DNA from: Streptomyces mobaraensis NBRC 13819 = DSM 40847
Lineage (GTDB): Bacteria; Actinomycetota; Actinomycetes; Streptomycetales; Streptomycetaceae
DNA: 64,000 bases
Assembly: GCF_017916255.1 (NCBI RefSeq)
Contig: NZ_CP072827.1
Location: forward strand, 5,915,501-5,979,500
Direction: 5' to 3'
Of the stretch, positions 8,839 through 14,654 are shown in pieces. The position numbers and the translations under genes were made by a program. The notes under the pieces were generated by a model that saw only the letters and a program-made list of their open reading frames with translations, did not search any database and was not told the DNA's origin. Positions within the stretch are counted from its first letter, which is position 1. Each line of letters begins with the position of its first letter.

Positions 8839-8998
8839 AGGTGGGTCCTTGAACCGCCCGGGCGCTCCGCGCGCGTCGTGGCGCGGCATGCTGCACCACG
8901 TTCACGGATAGATGAGGTGTGCAGAGCGCTCGGCCGGCAAACAGTCGGGGCGCTCGCGCCTCCTATCGGTTTGCTAAGGAGACGGGCAAGCTCCAGAC

Positions 8999-9109
8999 AT
9001 GCCCGTCTCGGAGGTAGACGGCCGGCCCACGGTGATCGACCTGTCGCCGATGGCCGTCCGAGCCGTCAGTAGTCTCCGCTTCGGCAGGTCGGGGCCGAAC
9101 GCAGGATGA
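8999..9109 (+). CDS. Possible 36-residue peptide gene
   Basis: A 36-codon ORF begins MPVSEVDGRPTVIDLSP, continues through AVRAVSSLRFG and ends GPNAG. A 10-bp hairpin (GAGACGGGCA at 8979-8988 with TGCCCGTCTC at 9000-9009) covers its start codon. A perfect 7-bp hairpin starts 2 bp after its stop. Composition is protein-like, with a hydrophobic middle and a Gly/Ser/Arg-rich end. It lies just beyond the convergent kinase/radical SAM operon. The ribosome site is poor (AAGGAG is 17 bp upstream), so it may be non-coding. Confidence 0.3.
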   Translation: MPVSEVDGRPTVIDLSPMAVRAVSSLRFGRSGPNAG

Positions 9110-9110
9110 C

Positions 9111-9130
9111 GCCCCGGTATGAGCCGGGGC
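9111..9130. terminator. Hairpin terminator serving convergent transcripts
   Basis: GCCCCGG-TATGAG-CCGGGGC forms a perfect 7-bp stem with a 6-nt loop. It lies 21 bp past the stop of the leftward kinase-fold gene and immediately after the stop of the rightward 36-codon ORF, so it could end transcription from both sides. There is no long T-run, as is usual in Streptomyces. Confidence 0.55.
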
Positions 9131-9151
9131 TTCAGTGCCTCACCGCCTGGC

Positions 9152-9952
9152 TCAGGAGACCCCTCGGTGTGCTGCCCACGCCTGGGCTGCGTCCGCGAGT
9201 GCCTGCAACCACTTCTCCTGGGGGTGCTGGGCGGCGATGGCCCGGTGCATGCGCAGGTCGGCTGCGGCAAACGCGTCAATCGCCTTCGTATCCGCGTGAG
9301 CGAACGCGGTGCAGCGGGCCGCCCATCCCTCCGCCGACCGCGGGCTGTGGCCGGCGGAGACCAGTTGCACGACGAAACAGGCCGGGTCGATAAACGGGGC
9401 CCCGCGAGTGGGCCATGACCAGTCGATCAGCCACGAACCAGCATCCCCGACCATCACGTTGGACGGGTTGATGTCGGTGTGCAGTAGAGCGTCACCGCGG
9501 AAGAACGCCAACTCGTCTTCGCTTCTCACGTAGGCGTCCCATCGTTCTTCCTTCCAGTTCCGCGCTGCGCTGGGTGGCGCCAGGCTCGCCGCACGGTTGA
9601 GGAGGTCCACGGCGATGGGTAGGTCCGCCGAACCGGGTTCGAAGTCCGCGTCACGTCCCTCGATGACTTCGAACCCAAGAATGATCCACCCGGCGTCATC
9701 CCCTACGACACTCCACAGCACCCGGGGTGAGAGGGATTGTACGTACGGGTTGACCGCCCACTCCCGGAGAATGGAGTCTCGTCGCCCTCCTGGCCTATTG
9801 ATCATGGCCTTGACGAAGAACGGCCCCATCTCGCTGTCGATGACCGCAGCGAAGTCGGTGGTGAAACCCTGCTTCGGGACATGGACTCGCCCGACTTCAC
9901 CCGTGTATGGGTGGATGAGTTGCCGGAAATGCCCGTCGGGCAGCTCAGTCAA
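9152..9952 (-). CDS. Aminoglycoside phosphotransferase/kinase-fold protein
   Basis: A 266-residue protein of the APH/choline-kinase fold. HTDINPSN (about residue 165) is the catalytic HxDxxxxN loop and IDWSWP (about 181) is the metal-binding DxD/DFG-equivalent. The N-terminal lobe has FFVKAM (probable ATP-anchoring Lys) and a Glu in REWAVN. It starts at TTG 9952 with a strong AAGGGG ribosome site 5 nt upstream, 21 bp after the radical SAM gene, so the two form an operon. The substrate is not predictable; cytosolic small-molecule or peptide phosphorylation is the family role. Codon use is less GC-extreme than the flanks, suggesting acquisition. Confidence 0.8.
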   Translation of the reverse strand: MTELPDGHFRQLIHPYTGEVGRVHVPKQGFTTDFAAVIDSEMGPFFVKAMINRPGGRRDSILREWAVNPYVQSLSPRVLWSVVGDDAGWIILGFEVIEGRDADFEPGSADLPIAVDLLNRAASLAPPSAARNWKEERWDAYVRSEDELAFFRGDALLHTDINPSNVMVGDAGSWLIDWSWPTRGAPFIDPACFVVQLVSAGHSPRSAEGWAARCTAFAHADTKAIDAFAAADLRMHRAIAAQHPQEKWLQALADAAQAWAAHRGVS

Positions 9953-9973
9953 AACGACCCCTTTTCGACCAGG

Positions 9974-10888
9974 TCAGAACCTAGGCCGGCATGTAGTCGG
10001 CGTTCCCAAGCGGCACGCCGAGTTTGGTTCGCACCTCGGGTCGCACGGGTTCTTCGGGACGCAGTCCGGTCGGCACTCCTGGTTGTCCTTGTCCTTGTCC
10101 TTGTTCCCCCACCCCCAGACCTCACGGAGGGAGGAAACGGCCTCGGACAGTTCGGGGCTGTTCAGGATAGAGGTCAGCGGGGCGTCGTGGACGTTGCCGA
10201 CACCCATCCAGGTCGAGAAGACGCAAGGGGCGACGGTGCCGGACGGGTCGACCACAGCCCGCCCGTCACCGCAACCGCCGCACAGGTTGGCTGCGTCCGG
10301 CTCCTGCTCCCCGCAGGCCCGTCCGAACTCGCGGATGCGGTCGGCTCCGATCCGGCTGACGCCGATCGACCTCAGGTCGGCCTTGGCCTCTTCGATGGCC
10401 TCCGAGTCGATTCCGACGATGCCCACTCGGATCGGGATGCCCAGGGCGAGCGCCTTGACGATGTTCGCGCGCGTCCTGGCGTGACTCGGGCGACCGGTGA
10501 CCTTGTCGTGGTCCGGCGCCTTGCGCGAGTAGTAGGACGTTGCGAGGGACAGCCTTTCGCGCTGGAACAGGCGCCAGTGGACCGGCGAGACGTGGACGAG
10601 GTTGCTGTACACCTCGACGGCCAGACCGATGGTCAGGGCGTGGTCCACCAGCTCCGCGAAGTGCGGGTGCATGGACGGCTCGCCGCCGATGAACTGGACG
10701 TCGCGGACGCCGCCGGCAGAGGCCTGGTCAAGGACGCCGAGCCAGTCTTCACGGGACATGTCCCCGTGCGAACCGTCCGGCCCCGACGCGTTGTAACAGT
10801 GCAAACAAGAGAGCTGGCACTTACGCGTCAGATCCAGCCACAGAAATTCTACGTTGGTTTGTTCGATCGCTAACGCTTCGGTGGTCAC
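9974..10888 (-). CDS. Radical SAM protein with SPASM-like region and Cys-Pro tail
   Basis: A 304-residue enzyme. CQLSCLHC (Cys24, 28, 31) is the CxxxCxxC motif for the SAM-binding [4Fe-4S] cluster, followed by FIGGEPSMHP (GGEP motif). A second Cys group, CGGCGDG plus APCVFS (about 210-230), resembles a SPASM/twitch auxiliary-cluster site. The last 35 residues carry six more Cys in CxP-like spacing (CRPDCVP, CDPRCEP, ACRLG, TCRPRF). GTG 10888 was chosen for the GGGCAGG site upstream; the longer open frame lacks similarity. Codon 6 (10873-10871) is TTA, implying bldA control. It is followed by the kinase-fold gene. RiPP maturation is the likeliest family role, but no certain precursor is seen. 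Confidence 0.8.
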   Translation of the reverse strand: MTTEALAIEQTNVEFLWLDLTRKCQLSCLHCYNASGPDGSHGDMSREDWLGVLDQASAGGVRDVQFIGGEPSMHPHFAELVDHALTIGLAVEVYSNLVHVSPVHWRLFQRERLSLATSYYSRKAPDHDKVTGRPSHARTRANIVKALALGIPIRVGIVGIDSEAIEEAKADLRSIGVSRIGADRIREFGRACGEQEPDAANLCGGCGDGRAVVDPSGTVAPCVFSTWMGVGNVHDAPLTSILNSPELSEAVSSLREVWGWGNKDKDKDNQECRPDCVPKNPCDPRCEPNSACRLGTPTTCRPRF

Positions 10889-11163
10889 TGACCTGCCCTT
10901 CCGCTCGTTGGTGTTTACGGCGCAGCCCTGGTTTTCTGCGCCGTTGCGCGATTGGACGGTGCACCGGTCGGGTTGGAGTTCAGCCACGAGCCAGCCGGAC
11001 GGGCAACGTGGCCCGCTCACGACGACGCCACGGCATTGCGCACCGTCAGTGCCGCCGTAGAGGCCATCGCGCCACCCCTTCCGCAGCCATCCGATCTCGT
11101 CCCGCTCCCGGAGGGAGCGGTGGCTTGTGCGGGCCCACACGATCGCCGCGACCAGTTTGAGCA

Positions 11164-11186
11164 AAACGGGAGGGCCCTTCCCGTTT
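11164..11186 (-). terminator. Hairpin with T-run
   Basis: AAACGGGA and TCCCGTTT arms form an 8-bp stem around a 7-nt GGGCCCT loop. Read on the minus strand it ends in CCCGTTTTGC, a short T-run. It lies about 105 bp past the micro-cassette and about 275 bp before the radical SAM start, so it could be a terminator or a leader attenuator. Confidence 0.5.
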
Positions 11187-11236
11187 CGGCAAGCCTGAGC
11201 TCTCGACGAAGCGGGGCCCCGCCTGCCGGGCGATCT

Positions 11237-11260
11237 CCAGCGGAGTGAGGAGACCGCTGG
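11237..11260 (-). terminator. Hairpin after the micro-cassette
   Basis: CCAGCGG (11237-11243) and CCGCTGG (11254-11260) form a 7-bp stem with a 10-nt loop, about 30 bp past the last gene of the leftward micro-cassette. It is probably that operon's terminator. Confidence 0.5.
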
Positions 11261-11291
11261 CGCTACCCGCGGCAGCCGGGAGCTCAAGGAC

Positions 11292-11516
11292 TTAGCGGCT
11301 CGTCAAGCCGCTCGGCCGGCAGTGGCTCCCCAGGCCCCGCAACAGCTCGTCGTGCTCGTTTCTGAGCGCCGAGAGGTGGAAGTTGTCCTCTGCCTTCTCG
11401 ACCGCGCACAACTCCACCTGCAACTCCCTGAGTTCGCTCCGTTTGAGGTCACAGGGGATGCAGGCGGAGCTGGGCGACGTCCAGGGGCCGCTGCTGTGCG
11501 GCATCGAACAGCTCAT
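11292..11516 (-). CDS. Small CxPC protein with predicted coiled coil (cassette gene C, copy 1)
   Basis: A 74-residue protein. An N-terminal Ser/Pro-rich stretch leads to CIPCDLKRSELRELQ and a charged helical segment (ELCAVEKAEDNFHLSALR) that looks like a coiled coil. Its ATG overlaps the stop of the upstream gene (ATGA at 11513-11516), showing translational coupling. A clear paralogue is at 21051-21296 in the same gene order, which is the main reason to believe this tiny gene is real. The CxPC pair could bind metal or form a disulfide. Function is unknown. Confidence 0.6.
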   Translation of the reverse strand: MSCSMPHSSGPWTSPSSACIPCDLKRSELRELQVELCAVEKAEDNFHLSALRNEHDELLRGLGSHCRPSGLTSR

Positions 11517-11683
11517 GCGTCCTTCTGCCGACCGGTGGGGCAGGAACAGGGCGGGAGCCGCAGAGGCGAGTCAGCCGGCCGGTCCATGCGGGGGACGTGC
11601 GTCACCGCCGGACCGTACGACCGCCCGCTGTCCCGCGAGACCCGCAGCGTCAGGCGGGAACGCGGTTTCGGGTCAGCGCTCAC
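11513..11683 (-). CDS. Small Arg-rich protein with CxCP motif (cassette gene B, copy 1)
   Basis: A 56-residue basic protein containing SRLTLRVSRDSGRSYGP and a C-terminal PPCSCPTG. The start is GTG 11683, which overlaps the TGA of the preceding gene by 4 bp (GTGA). The same overlap and a closely similar protein occur in the second cassette (21293-21466), where the motif is PPCSCPTC. The strand-rich LTLRVSRD segment followed by Cys residues suggests a small zinc-ribbon-like or disulfide-stabilised fold. Function is unknown. Confidence 0.6.
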   Translation of the reverse strand: MSADPKPRSRLTLRVSRDSGRSYGPAVTHVPRMDRPADSPLRLPPCSCPTGRQKDA

Positions 11684-11868
11684 GAACCCTCCGGGAGTAG
11701 GCCGGCGGCCCTCAACTCCGGTTTGGTGGCGATCCGGTGCTCGTCCTCCGGGCACGTCCACTCGACGCCGTCCGTCGAACACAGGATGACCTCACCCCAC
11801 TTCCGGCGAACCACCTGGCCCAGGCGGTTGCGGCCGGTGTCCATGGCCCAGTTGCCGTATCTGACCAC
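11680..11868 (-). CDS. Small protein with RYGNWAxDT motif (cassette gene A, copy 1)
   Basis: A 62-residue protein, same length as its paralogue at 21463-21651. It opens VRYGNWAMDTGRNRLGQVV, continues with a strand-rich WGEVILCSTDGVEWTCP and ends DEHRIATKPELRAAGL. The compact beta-rich pattern resembles small SH3-like folds. GTG 11868 was chosen because it aligns exactly with the ATG of the second copy. The gene upstream appears to end at or near this start. Function is unknown; conservation of the three-gene order in two places argues that the products act together. Confidence 0.65.
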   Translation of the reverse strand: MVRYGNWAMDTGRNRLGQVVRRKWGEVILCSTDGVEWTCPEDEHRIATKPELRAAGLLPEGS

Positions 11869-12094
11869 TACGCCCCGCCCCCCGACCGATCGCCGTGCTC
11901 GTCGCGTGCCATTTAGCCGCCTCCTCACCACTGCCGAGGACGCGGACGGCGGACCCGTCCCAGTCGATCAACAAGCCCCAATTCAGGCGCTCGATGAGGT
12001 GTGCCAGGCCGGGCGCCGACGGCGCCAGCTCGACCATGGAGTCGTACAGATCACGGCGTCGCCGGCGGTCCCCGGCGCTACGGTTCTCCGTCAT
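11792..12094 (-). CDS. Hypothetical protein, probably frameshifted at its 3' end
   Basis: A 100-codon ORF with a convincing first 70 residues (DLYDSMVELAPSAPGLAHLI, then WGLLIDWDGSAVRVLG and GEEAAKWHAT). Its last 25 codons overlap cassette gene A and look like a shadow frame. A run of six C at 11878-11883 (G on the coding strand) is where the frames diverge. One base more or less there could end this ORF at a TAG (11870-11868) overlapping gene A's GTG. So either the true gene is about 75 codons long with a sequencing or natural frameshift, or the overlap is real. ATG 12094 follows a G-rich site. Function is unknown. Confidence 0.4.
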   Translation of the reverse strand: MTENRSAGDRRRRRDLYDSMVELAPSAPGLAHLIERLNWGLLIDWDGSAVRVLGSGEEAAKWHATSTAIGRGAGRSGQIRQLGHGHRPQPPGPGGSPEVG

Positions 12095-12200
12095 AGCGCC
12101 CCCGGAGTCGTCCTCACGGTTTGTCGTCCATGACGGTAGGTGTGCGGTGTGACACTAACCATGGGCGTAAGAAGGGAGTTTGGAACGCGGCTGCATCGAG

Positions 12201-12219
12201 CTCCCATGTTCCATGGGAG
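12201..12219 (-). terminator. Hairpin directly after the XRE/TPR regulator
   Basis: CTCCCATG and CATGGGAG form a perfect 8-bp stem with a 3-nt loop, abutting the TAA stop (12220-12222) of the leftward regulator gene. It probably terminates that transcript and separates it from the downstream small genes. Confidence 0.6.
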
Positions 12220-13467
12220 TTACCCGGAAACGCCCAGGTGAGCGGCAACCTCCCGCATGTCCGCCGTGAGGGTGCGGCTACGTGTCTTCAGAATGTCGCC
12301 CATGACCTTGCGGGCCAGCGGCTGATGCCGCATCCATTCACCCCGTGTACGCCGTACGCGGATCAGCTCGTCCATCGCGTCTTGGTGAGCACCCAGCAGC
12401 GTGTGAGCGCTCGCCACAACAAGGCGATGCCGAACCCAGTTCGAGCCACTGGGCATTCCGATCTGCCTCCGGGCCCTGGCTGACAGGACGCCTTCGTCGG
12501 CTCGGTCCAGGACCTCCCGTGCGTCCGCGGAGTTTCGACTGACGAGGAGGATGTCCTCGACGCGCTTCAGCTCGGCCGTGATGGGGCCGACGCCGCCCCA
12601 GCTCCCCGGCCAGCTGTCGTCTTCACTTTCCATGCCGGCGACGGCCCTTGAGACCATCTTCCGAGCGTGCTTTGCTTCGTCGGGGCGGTTGTCGCGGACA
12701 GCCGCCGCGGCGGCGCGCATCCACAGTTCCGCCCAAACAGCCATTCGGGTCCGGCTCGCTTCAGAGATCTTGGGCTCTACCCGCTCGGCCGTGGCCACCG
12801 CCAGTGCGTAGCACTCTCCGAAACGATTTTGACGCAGCAGGAGCCACCCCATGCCCACGACGCCGATCGTCGCGAGATGCTGATGGCCGGCGGTCCTGGC
12901 CACCCGAATGCCCTCGGCTATGGCCATGTACGCGAGGTCGTACTGGCGCACCTGAGTGAGGTACTTGCCCGCGACGTACAGGGCTTCTGCGTGGATGGTC
13001 GCGGCTTGCCGCGCTTCCTCCCCCTCCGCTGTGGTCACAGCGGTCTGCGTCCGTTGGAGCAGCCCCGGGAGTGCTCGGGCAACCGAATCGAGTTCGCTGG
13101 CCCTGTAGAGGGACAGGGCGTGGGCGACCTGTTGACGCGCTCCGGCCGCCCCTCCATCCCCCGCAGGTGTCCCCACGGGCCCATCCAGGCCCAGCGGAGG
13201 CATCAGGATCGAGCGGAAGGCGACCAGGTTTCGGCGCGTAGCCTCATCACCCACGACCGGGGCCGGGCTGCCTGCGGCGAACAGCTCCGAGGTCGTTACC
13301 TTCAGCGCGCGGGCGAGGGTGTGCAGGGTCTCCGTCCGGGCGTCCCCGCCCTGCTCGACCTTCTGCACTGTCTTGACCGACAGCCCCGCCGCCTCCGCCA
13401 ATGACTCCTGGCTGAAGCCGGCTGCGAGCCGGTATCGCTTTACGTTCGAGGCCAGTTCACTGGACAT
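12220..13467 (-). CDS. XRE-family regulator with TPR-like C-terminal domain
   Basis: A 415-residue cytosolic protein. Residues 1-60 form a Cro/CI-type HTH (YRLAAGFSQESLAEAAGLSV, KTVQKVEQG). The rest is helical with repeated Ala-rich helix pairs (AEALYVAGKYL, DLAYMAIAEGIRVA, RFGECYALAVATAE), the TPR-like pattern of Streptomyces regulators that sense peptides or partner proteins. ATG 13467 has AGGTGAG upstream; the frame is open for 21 further codons without similarity. A hairpin follows the stop. The small genes and radical SAM operon lie downstream on the same strand, so it is a plausible local regulator, though this is not proven. Confidence 0.75.
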   Translation of the reverse strand: MSSELASNVKRYRLAAGFSQESLAEAAGLSVKTVQKVEQGGDARTETLHTLARALKVTTSELFAAGSPAPVVGDEATRRNLVAFRSILMPPLGLDGPVGTPAGDGGAAGARQQVAHALSLYRASELDSVARALPGLLQRTQTAVTTAEGEEARQAATIHAEALYVAGKYLTQVRQYDLAYMAIAEGIRVARTAGHQHLATIGVVGMGWLLLRQNRFGECYALAVATAERVEPKISEASRTRMAVWAELWMRAAAAAVRDNRPDEAKHARKMVSRAVAGMESEDDSWPGSWGGVGPITAELKRVEDILLVSRNSADAREVLDRADEGVLSARARRQIGMPSGSNWVRHRLVVASAHTLLGAHQDAMDELIRVRRTRGEWMRHQPLARKVMGDILKTRSRTLTADMREVAAHLGVSG

Positions 13468-13560
13468 ACGCTCACCTACTCTCTGAGCAGCCACGGTAGT
13501 ACGAGGCCGCGGGCACTCCGGCGTCCTCACTCGAACATCTACCCAACTGGGGGGAGGCGA

Positions 13561-13740
13561 TCAGCGGGCGGAGTGAGCCGGGTGGTCGGCGGTGTCGAGG
13601 TCGTCGGGGCGACCGTCGTCGCGTCCGGGTTCTCCCGGAGGACGGTGCCGGCCTACGCCGCCCGCCGCCCGCCGCCCGCGGACCCGGGGTGTCGGGGCGG
13701 CCTCGGCATCGGCCCCGTCCGGCTCCCGCCCCCGTGTCAT
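13561..13740 (-). CDS. Small hydrophilic protein at the end of the protease operon
   Basis: A 59-residue, highly charged protein rich in Arg, Asp, Gly and Pro (MTRGREPDGADAEAAP, then GRHRPPGEPGRDDGRPDD) and likely disordered. Its ATG overlaps the stop of the presenilin-like gene (ATGA at 13737-13740), so it would be translationally coupled as the fourth operon gene. Composition alone would not justify a call; the overlap and the 93-bp gap to the XRE regulator do. It may be an accessory tail or a chance ORF. Confidence 0.4.
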   Translation of the reverse strand: MTRGREPDGADAEAAPTPRVRGRRAAGGVGRHRPPGEPGRDDGRPDDLDTADHPAHSAR

Positions 13741-14654
13741 CGCGCCGCCTCGCCCAGGGCGCGGCCCGGGCCGGCCGCCGCTCTCGGGGCTCCGATCCGC
13801 TCGCGGTGGAAGGCGATGTCGGCCATTCGCCGTTCCGGGCCCCGGCGGCGCAGGAGCAGATGGCCGGCGAAGGCCGCCGGGCCGAAGAACACCTGGGCGG
13901 GGATCAGCGCCGCGGCGTGCCCGGTGACCGCGCCGACGATGTGCAGGGCGGCCACCGGGGCCACGCCGCCGAAGAGGGCGACCAGCACGAGCCCGGTGCG
14001 CAGTCCCGCCTTCCCGTACGCCTTGTAGGCGGCGGTGGTGAAGAGGGCGTAGGCCAGCAGGTCGCCCATGCCGAGCACGGCGCCGAGGCCCTCCCCGACG
14101 CGCAGCCCGGCCGCGGGGGCGAAGGGGTAGCCCTGGACCGCGTCGGACAGTTCCTCGGTCAGGGGGACGACCCAGGCGAAGAACGCGTCGTAGGCGGTGA
14201 GCGCGAGGAGGAACCACGCGACGTTCCTCAGCCGCATCCCGCCCTGGACGTTGATGTTGGTGGCGGAGATGACGACCAGGCCGACGACGCAGCTGTTGGC
14301 GATCCAGTACGGCGCGGCGGTGTCGCCGAAGGCGAGGTGGGCGCCGAGCACGGCCGCGATCAGCGCGGCGATCAGTGCCCAGCGCAGCCTTCCGTCGCCG
14401 ATGACGGGCTGGTAGCCGACGGACAGCCCGCCCGCGAAGGCCGCCGCGAGCACCGCCGGCAGGACCGGGCCGGGCAGCGTCAGGTAGAGGTACGGCAGCG
14501 CCAGGACGAAGCCCATCATCAGGAAGATGTCGGTGCCGTTGAAGACGCCGATCGGCGGCCTGGGGGTGCGGACGGTGCGGAAGTAGCCGACGGCGCCGAC
14601 GCACACCGCGCATGCCAGGGCGCAGCTGACCGCGAGTTGGAAGAAGACCGTCAT
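13737..14654 (-). CDS. Presenilin/signal-peptide-peptidase-like intramembrane aspartyl protease
   Basis: A 305-residue polytopic membrane protein with about eight or nine hydrophobic segments. The three marks of GxGD aspartyl proteases are present in order: YDAFFAW with Tyr155-Asp156, LGMGDLLAY with Asp198 in GxGD, and IPAQVFF (Pro252-Ala253) at the PAL position. The two Asp would form the intramembrane catalytic dyad that cleaves transmembrane or signal-like peptides. Its ATG overlaps the stop of the adenylating-enzyme gene (ATGA at 14651-14654). The operon also encodes a 29-residue signal-like peptide, a natural candidate substrate. The family call rests on motifs and topology; activity is inferred. 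Confidence 0.7.
   Translation of the reverse strand: MTVFFQLAVSCALACAVCVGAVGYFRTVRTPRPPIGVFNGTDIFLMMGFVLALPYLYLTLPGPVLPAVLAAAFAGGLSVGYQPVIGDGRLRWALIAALIAAVLGAHLAFGDTAAPYWIANSCVVGLVVISATNINVQGGMRLRNVAWFLLALTAYDAFFAWVVPLTEELSDAVQGYPFAPAAGLRVGEGLGAVLGMGDLLAYALFTTAAYKAYGKAGLRTGLVLVALFGGVAPVAALHIVGAVTGHAAALIPAQVFFGPAAFAGHLLLRRRGPERRMADIAFHRERIGAPRAAAGPGRALGEAAR

Larger units (their letters stand above)
8839..9151. other. Intergenic stretch with hairpins
   Basis: A 313-bp gap between the HTH protein (rightward) and the kinase-fold gene (leftward). It holds the 36-codon ORF described separately, a 10-bp stem at 8979-9009 and a GC-rich terminator-like stem at 9111-9130. The stretch 8911-9010 has a superficial resemblance to a serine tRNA (TTGCTAA next to GGAG) but no T-arm. 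Nothing else is recognisable. Confidence 0.5.
10889..11291. other. Intergenic region upstream of the radical SAM operon
   Basis: A 403-bp gap between the micro-cassette (leftward) and the radical SAM gene (leftward). It contains two strong hairpins, listed separately, and a 16-codon ORF on the minus strand (11067-11017) preceded by AAGGGG. That ORF is too short to call. The radical SAM promoter should lie in the part nearest 10889-11160; no clear -35/-10 pair is visible. Confidence 0.45.

Noticed and set aside
8911..9010. Serine-tRNA-like sequence (TTGCTAA next to GGAG and a long variable-arm-like stem)
   Set aside because: The anticodon stem does not pair on the 5' side and no T-arm (TTCGAATC-like) or matching acceptor stem follows, so it is not a tRNA and is too weak to call an att-site remnant.
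11017..11067. 16-codon ORF as precursor peptide of the radical SAM enzyme
   Set aside because: It has a fair ribosome site (AAGGGG) but is very short and lacks Cys or other typical targets; the match could be chance.
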